A DNA stretch of 64,000 bases, from positions 27,711-91,710 of the forward strand of contig JAHLKD010000140.1 of assembly GCA_025526935.1 (NCBI GenBank), written 5' to 3'. The translations under genes were made by a program, and so were the position numbers. The stretch comes from Cladochytrium replicatum. Taxonomy: Eukaryota; Chytridiomycota; Chytridiomycetes; Cladochytriales; Cladochytriaceae. Below, piece after piece: positions 58,894 through 64,000 of the stretch; the stretch's first letter is position 1, and each line of letters begins with the position of its first letter. The notes beneath the pieces are model-generated. The model was not told the origin of the DNA. It searched no databases and saw only the letters and a program-made list of their open reading frames with translations.

Positions 58894-59289
58894 TCGTTGT
58901 GTGGATCAGTGCTAGGAGTAAAATTTGTGCTCACATCAAAAACACTAAATTCAAGCGACACAGCTGGCAGCTCATGATCTTAAATCCCAAAGTTCATCAA
59001 ATTCTCAATTCCCAAAACATTTGGCCTAAACTTGTGGTTCTCGCCAGGCCCGCAGTCTGCCTTGTCGAGGTGATCGAGGTGATCGAATTATGTTGGAGTA
59101 GCGAAATTCAAGCCCTCTCCTCGTCCACAGCCGCACCACCGCAGATTATAAAGAATCGCCTCATGAATTGCCTGGAGTTCGAGGCAACTCTTCTTCTACA
59201 ATCGCAGGACCTGGTTTTTCGATGCCTACGTTCTTCCACCAGCGCAAAACGTGTTCTCGTTGAAACATTTTAGCCCGATCGAATGCATA

Positions 59290-59870
59290 CGCACTGTACT
59301 TGAGCTCCAGACCGCTCGTTCGCCACCACTCCAACACCTCCATACACCTCCATACACCCAGCCTCGCTAGGTCGATCCATCGCATACGCACTGTACTTAA
59401 GCTCCAGACCACTTGTTCGCCACCAATCCTGCACATCCAAACGCCCATCCTCGCTAGGTCGATCTATCGCGTCCGTGCTGTACTTGAGCTCCAGACCGCT
59501 CGTTCGCCACCACTCCAACAGATCCAACCGCCCCGACTGGCTAGCCCGATCCATCGCGAACTCTCTGTACTTGAGCTCGAGGCCGCTCGATCGCCACCAC
59601 TCCAATACTTCCAAATGACCATACGCGCTAGCCATATCCATCGAACTATCGGTATACTCGAGCTCCAAACCGCTCGTTCGCCACCACTCCAACACATCCA
59701 CAAGCCCACGATGGCCAGCATAATCCATCGCATCCCAGGTGTATTTCAGTTCCAGACCGCTCGTTCGCCACCATTCTAGCACCTCCGGATCTTTAGCATT
59801 ATCCATCGCAGAGCAGTCATACTGAAGCTCTAGCCCGCTCGTTCGCCACCACTCCAACAACTCTACATTG
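59290..59870 (-). repeat. Tandem 87-bp coding repeat array
   Basis: The sequence CTGTACTTGAGCTCCAGACC (plus-strand view) recurs with few changes at 59294, 59391, 59478 and 59565 and further right; the spacing is 87 bp except for the 97-bp step that contains the 10-bp duplication. Each unit encodes one 29-residue WW-repeat. Confidence 0.85.
59335..59354 (+). repeat. 10-bp tandem duplication causing a frameshift
   Basis: CACCTCCATA occurs twice in direct succession, followed by a further CACC. The unit containing it is 97 bp instead of 87 bp, which shifts the minus-strand frame by one. Confidence 0.85.
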
Positions 59871-60695
59871 CCAGAAGGGCATGATCTGAGCATCGCATCT
59901 GCCCAATAAAGCTCCTCCCCTCCCGTTTTGAACCAGTCCAACAGACTGACGTCCGTGATAAATTTCAAATGCACCGGACCACTGTACTCAAGCTGGTCCC
60001 TACACTATTTCCACCACTCCAAAATCTGAATCTGGCGATTTTCAATCGCAAGTCGACAACAGTACCCCACTGACTGGACTTTTCCTCTAGAACGAGACCG
60101 CTGTTCTTCCACCACTCGAGAACCTCGATTCGCCCGTTCATGCTAGCGCCTCGCAATGCGCTGAGAGTGCCCCATGATGCAGCAGCAGTCCATCGCAACT
60201 CAAGCCCGCTGGATCGCCACCATTCAAGGACAGCGACGTGTCCATTTGCACTCGCGGAGTCCATCGCTCTGGCTGTGTATCTGAGTGGCCGGTTTAGGCG
60301 CTCAAGGTGCATTTGAAGAACATTGACAAAGCCGTCTCGGCTGGCATCGTCCATCGAGCGGAGCTTCAGGCGACGTGCGATTTGCTTTCGGACGTGGGGT
60401 CGTCTGAGAAACGCAGCTAATCTGTAAACGCTACGAGGTTGGCGGGGCCATTTTGACAGCATAATGAGGGTCTTGTCTATGAGTTCGTCGGGAAGGCGAG
60501 GAGGAGGAGGAGGATCCATTTGCGAGACACCGGAAAGTCTTGACTTGGAAAATTTGTTGAAGAAAATTTGAGGCAGAAATCACTAATCAGAATATTTTTG
60601 ATTGTTTGCAGAGTAAATATAGTGAGTGCTGGACCTTTACCAAATCGCTATATGTTTTTTCGAAAAGTTTGCCAGTTTTATGATTTTAAAATCCT

Positions 60696-61423
60696 TTATC
60701 TGATTCTATTTTCCCAGAATTGGCCTAAACTTCTGGTTAGCCGGCGGGGCCTGCAGGCTGGCCATCCACTTCTCGAGGTGCTCGAGGGCGATGTTGGTGT
60801 AGCGCTGTTCAAGCCTGCTCCTCTTCCACCACCGCTCCACAGGAAAATAATAACGAATCCCCCTCGTCGATTGCGTACTCCGTGTACCGCAGCTCTAGCC
60901 AACTTTTCTTCCACCTGCGCAGGACTGGTACGTTTCCATCCCGACTCGCCTCGTTCATTGCGTGTACCGTGTAACGCAGTTCAGGGCCCCTTTTCTTCCA
61001 CCAACAAAAGATACCAACGAAACCTTTCGGGCTAGCCATGTCCATCGCGTGCTGGAGCTGTATTCCAGTTTCTCGATGCCCGAATTCTTCCACCGGCGCA
61101 AAACTTTATTCGTTTCGATTCGCTAGCCCGATCCATCGCAAATGTTGTGTATTTGAGCCCAGACCGCTCGTTCGCCACCATTCCACACCTTCACTCGCCC
61201 AAACTCGCTTTGAAGGTGTTCTTGAGTTCCAGAACATCCTTTCGCCACCTCTCCAACACGCACGCCCAAGCTCCATCGCCCGATCGATCGTAGAACTGCA
61301 CCATGGTCAACGCGCATATTAGTAAGAACCGGCGAATAGAGGCTCTGATGCAGTCTATCCGTTGGATCACCACCATTCACCGACAGCGACGGTTCCATTA
61401 GCGCTTGCAGAGTCCATTGCTAG
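60696..61423 (-). pseudogene. WW-repeat family relic G
   Basis: Short fragments of the family on the minus strand: AMDSASANGTVAVGEWW at about 61420-61370, a degenerate ERW/LELKN segment at 61200-61300, and MNEASRDGNVPVLRRWKKSW with LELRYTEYAIDE at about 60970-60880. Stops and frame changes separate them, and there is no F-box-like start. Confidence 0.65.
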
Positions 61424-62099
61424 ATTCAAGTTTATGATAAATCCTGTGCACAGTTAGTTTATCCACCAAATACCTTCAAGTTGATCGGATCCATAGGCCA
61501 AGTTTATGCAACGTGAATCCGGAAACACAATCTTGGTGGATTAAACAAAGCTTTCGGTGCATCGACGAAAGATCCGCGGAAGTGGGGCAAGCACGGCCTG
61601 AACATGGAACACAGTGCATGAGTGGTATAACATATTTATCCTCGTACGAGTGAACTAGGTAATTTATTCAACAAAAACAATGCACAGTCGCTGATTAAAT
61701 CCAACATTGTTAACTTCGGGATATGGATACATTGGAATAATCTGAGTCAAATCCATGCCAGTCCTGCAGCAGTCCTTCCTAAACGCACCCGCAGCCGCCC
61801 AATTCCTTGGCTTTGTTTAATTTGAACCATATTCTTCTTTTCTCGTCAACAACAGGCCTTTGTGTTGTCCATGCGGAATGAAGAGATTCTCTTGCTCGAT
61901 TGGTTCCTGTCCTGTCGACTCACCTGCTTTCTGTGTCAATACCACTTCTCAGCTCCCAAACGTTCGCTTCGCACATTTATTTCATCTGCAATCAATTCCG
62001 GAAGATCTCGATCTACATTTTTCGTCCCATCAAGTTCGACATCTCTCCCAGTTTTCCTGCCATGCAAAGTTGTGTGCCACTAGTGAGGACCGAACGTTT

Positions 62100-62417
62100 C
62101 TTGAAGGGCCGGATTCCACCGTCACCCTACCAACGACGTCTTGATCATGCATTAGAGAACGGGTGCATTGAGGGTTTGGACTGGTGGACAAACTCTCTGG
62201 ATTTCCTATGATGCTTGCTTTTGATTCCACCAATCGAGGAAAAAGTGGTAGACATACGGAATCAGTTAAATGGTGGGCGAATAACGAAGAAAAATATCGG
62301 AATAGCGCTGCAGCACGCTGTGCCAATCATTTGCTGGGGATCAACGACGTGGATCCGAAACAAAGCGTTGGTTGGCTCAAGAGAGAGATGAAGCTACTTT
62401 CTGTTAAACATAAGTAG
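62100..62417 (+). pseudogene. Possible distant WW-repeat fragment
   Basis: RRLDHALENGCIEGLDWWTN (about 62130-62190) has the A...NG.I..LDWW pattern of the family. After a stop, ESVKWWANNEEKYRNSAAA continues in another frame. Too short to be sure. Confidence 0.35.
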
Positions 62418-63290
62418 CTACTTAGAAAGGAGGTTTCAATCTTGTGTTCATTGTTGAATTGCTTGCTCTTATTATTTGTGTGTTGTTTTTCAAATTTGAG
62501 ATGGCAAGATTGCAGTTTTGTTTTAAGACAACCTCATGGCGCACAACCCGTGCTTTGGGCAGTCTAGTAGATGGTGAAAAGCCCTAACGTTTTGGCAGCT
62601 CGGCTATTATTTTTATTAATTCCACTACGATACATTCAAATTCAAGATGCCGGCTGATGGTCACCGCGATGACAAGTAACACCTAGTAGGATGCATTTTC
62701 AAGATCTACGATAAACAGAAAGCAAGAGGGGCATAGTTTATCGGAATGATCAAGTTTTCATGGCACAAATGGCTGCATTTTCAGATTGACATGGATGGAA
62801 TATGGAGTGCTCAAACTCGGAGACTTTTTATCAGGGAGAACGTGAATGCAATAAAAACATTGATCTCAATTGGGAATACAGTAACGTTTAGAGATATCTG
62901 TAATTTGTGGAATGTCATATTTTGTTGATATTTGATGCTGAAGCTACTAATGGCATGCGAACTTAAATGTAAGAATCATGAATGACTTTCTTGTTTGTTG
63001 CAAACCATTGGTTTCCACAGTTTCATCATCAAATTTATACCAGTTAAAATAAGCATTCTTTGAGCTATATTGCCACTGGATTCGACTTCAATGATTTCGT
63101 TTCTCTCCATGCACTTTAACTCCCTTTTTTGTCATATTTGTCATATCACTCGGCAGTGTTCCATCAATTTCAAATTTCCATTCGTTTCTGGAAACAGCGC
63201 GTTGACGCGTGTCGTCTGCGGCCACATAAATATCACTCATGGATCCCAATTTGCATCCAGCATTCAAACTACTACACACCGTACTCAGAA
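62418..63290. other. Intergenic region
   Basis: AT-rich, no supported gene. The 60-codon open stretch at 62746-62928 has no recognisable feature. Confidence 0.5.
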
Positions 63291-64000
63291 ATGCAATCCC
63301 AGCGTACTCCAGCGCAGAAATCGTCCCCCCGTCCATTTTACGTCCTTAGCGATCCCGACCCAACAGCAGGAAGCACTCTCCAGTTCATTGAACCGGAAGA
63401 ATTACAGCGAATCCACCAACTCAGGGAGATTGCTCAGAGGAGAGCGCAGGAAGAGCAATTCCGTCGCCAATACGCAGAAAGAATTCGTCGCCAGAAGGAG
63501 CGCGACATGCTCGCCGCGGCAGAACTCAGGCGCCAACAAGAACTCTACCAGCGTGAAGTAGAACGACTCCGAGAGTTGAAGCGGCTAAGCCGACAGCAAC
63601 AGAAACATCAGCAGTACCACCCGCAATCTCAGCAGATCCCGCCATGGGCGGTGTTATCGCCTTATGGATTGGGAACTTACGCTCCGCAAGTCCAGCAGCA
63701 TTCGCCTTTCTTCGGACCGACTCCCGGGGTCCAGTACCTGCCATACGGCTACCTTCCTTTTGCTCCGGCGAGTGGACCTCATCACCATTACCATGAGTCA
63801 TACCCGTACTACACCACCCATGACCGGGAAGAAGCCAAAGAAGGGGAGGAAAATCAGTCCCGGGAACTCGACGACCAGCTTGCGGAGTTTCTCTTGCCGT
63901 TTTTCTTCACCAAGAAGTTGGGTGGCAGTCAGCCGACTCTGAAAGAACTGAGGGACCGACGCAGGGCTCGAAAGAGCGAAGAAGAGTTATTTGGAAGATC
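63291..64000 (+). CDS. Gln/Arg-rich coiled-coil protein, truncated by the window edge
   Basis: The ATG at 63291 opens a frame without a stop to the last base (236 codons and 2 nt). After MQSQRTPAQKSSPRPFYVLS comes a long charged helix (EELQRIHQLREIAQRRAQEE ... RLRELKRLSRQQQ), surely a coiled coil. A Pro/Tyr/Gln/His-rich low-complexity segment follows (YGYLPFAPASGPHHHYHESY), then a second charged part (DQLAEFLLPFFFTKKLG, LKELRDRRRARKSEEELF). The layout resembles fungal Gln-rich proteins with a C-terminal BAG domain, but that domain would lie beyond the window. Function unknown. Confidence 0.75.
   Translation, partial: MQSQRTPAQKSSPRPFYVLSDPDPTAGSTLQFIEPEELQRIHQLREIAQRRAQEEQFRRQYAERIRRQKERDMLAAAELRRQQELYQREVERLRELKRLSRQQQKHQQYHPQSQQIPPWAVLSPYGLGTYAPQVQQHSPFFGPTPGVQYLPYGYLPFAPASGPHHHYHESYPYYTTHDREEAKEGEENQSRELDDQLAEFLLPFFFTKKLGGSQPTLKELRDRRRARKSEEELFGR

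Larger units (their letters stand above)
59161..60519 (-). pseudogene. WW-repeat protein F, two frame breaks, near-identical 87-bp units
   Basis: The ATG at 60519 starts PRLPDELIDKTLIMLSKWPR (F-box-like) and gives normal units until about 60020. There the frame slips (LRLKIARFRFWSGG instead of ILEWW). It continues in the frame of 59974-59270 with at least seven units whose DNA is almost identical and spaced 87 bp apart, e.g. LLEWWRTSGLELKYSTDAID. A 10-bp tandem duplication at 59335-59354 shifts the frame again; the last units (MEVLEWWRTSGLELKYSAYA) and the ending PRTPGNS at 59161 are in a third frame. Likely a recent pseudogene from repeat slippage. Confidence 0.7.

Noticed and set aside
59290-59870. 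The regular 87-bp array as a CRISPR or satellite
   Set aside because: Units are contiguous and encode protein repeats in phase; there are no unique spacers.
1-64000. tRNA, rRNA, CRISPR or retroviral-type elements
   Set aside because: No tRNA A/B-box pairs with a cloverleaf, no rRNA blocks, no spaced identical repeats of CRISPR type, and no reverse-transcriptase or integrase motifs were recognised by reading.

Overview
The window is nuclear DNA of a flagellated, early-diverging fungus, most likely a chytrid (Chytridiomycota). The reasons are: dense genes on both strands; many short GT-AG introns (mostly about 50-75 nt); a cilium/basal-body gene (CFAP410-like), which only zoosporic fungi keep; a type IIC-like P-type cation ATPase; a fungal Dnmt5-type DNA methyltransferase; and a local family of proteins built from a 29-residue 'WW..SGL' repeat. 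No prokaryotic operons, CRISPR arrays, rRNA or tRNA genes were seen.

Layout. 0.1-3.8 kb (+): transportin-3/Mtr10-like importin-beta whose reading frame breaks several times. 4.1-6.8 kb (+): RhoGEF (DH-PH). 6.9-10.5 kb (-): secreted subtilase. 11.5-19.0 kb (+): Dnmt5-type methyltransferase/SNF2/RING protein with an N-terminal PIP-box-like motif. 19.1-21.9 kb: a complete P450 (-) next to two broken P450 pieces in opposite orientations. 22.9-23.7 kb (+): membrane-anchored alpha/beta hydrolase. 24.4-26.3 kb (-): decayed Trf4-like non-canonical poly(A) polymerase. 26.2-29.2 kb: ribosomal protein eL38 (+), Yippee-like protein (-), Pelota/Dom34 (+). 29.3-30.5 kb (+): glycosyltransferase relic. 30.8-32.1 kb (-): first WW-repeat gene. 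32.3-36.4 kb (+): very acidic JmjC protein. 37.4-41.4 kb (+): P-type ATPase. 41.9-42.7 kb (-): CIA30-domain protein. 43.5-45.6 kb (-): serine hydroxymethyltransferase. 46.0-47.2 kb (+): ELO elongase. 47.9-49.2 kb (-): CFAP410-like. 49.4-51.6 kb (-): hypothetical gene and a decayed partial copy of it. 52.3-61.4 kb: cluster of WW-repeat genes, intact, frameshifted and fragmentary, on both strands. 63.3 kb to the right edge (+): start of a Gln/Arg-rich coiled-coil protein.

Most genes are unlinked housekeeping functions: translation (eL38, Pelota), nuclear import, lipid elongation, one-carbon metabolism, ion transport. The two regions that stand out are the Dnmt5 gene, which looks replication-coupled, and the WW-repeat family. 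Each WW-repeat protein starts with a short F-box-like helix segment followed by 29-residue ankyrin-like units. The cluster is evolving by duplication, slippage and decay.

Limits. Exon boundaries were inferred by eye from splice signals and reading-frame continuity. Family names come from recognised motifs, not from database searches. The 5' ends of the RhoGEF, hydrolase and Trf4-like genes, and exons 2-3 of the transportin gene, are unresolved.
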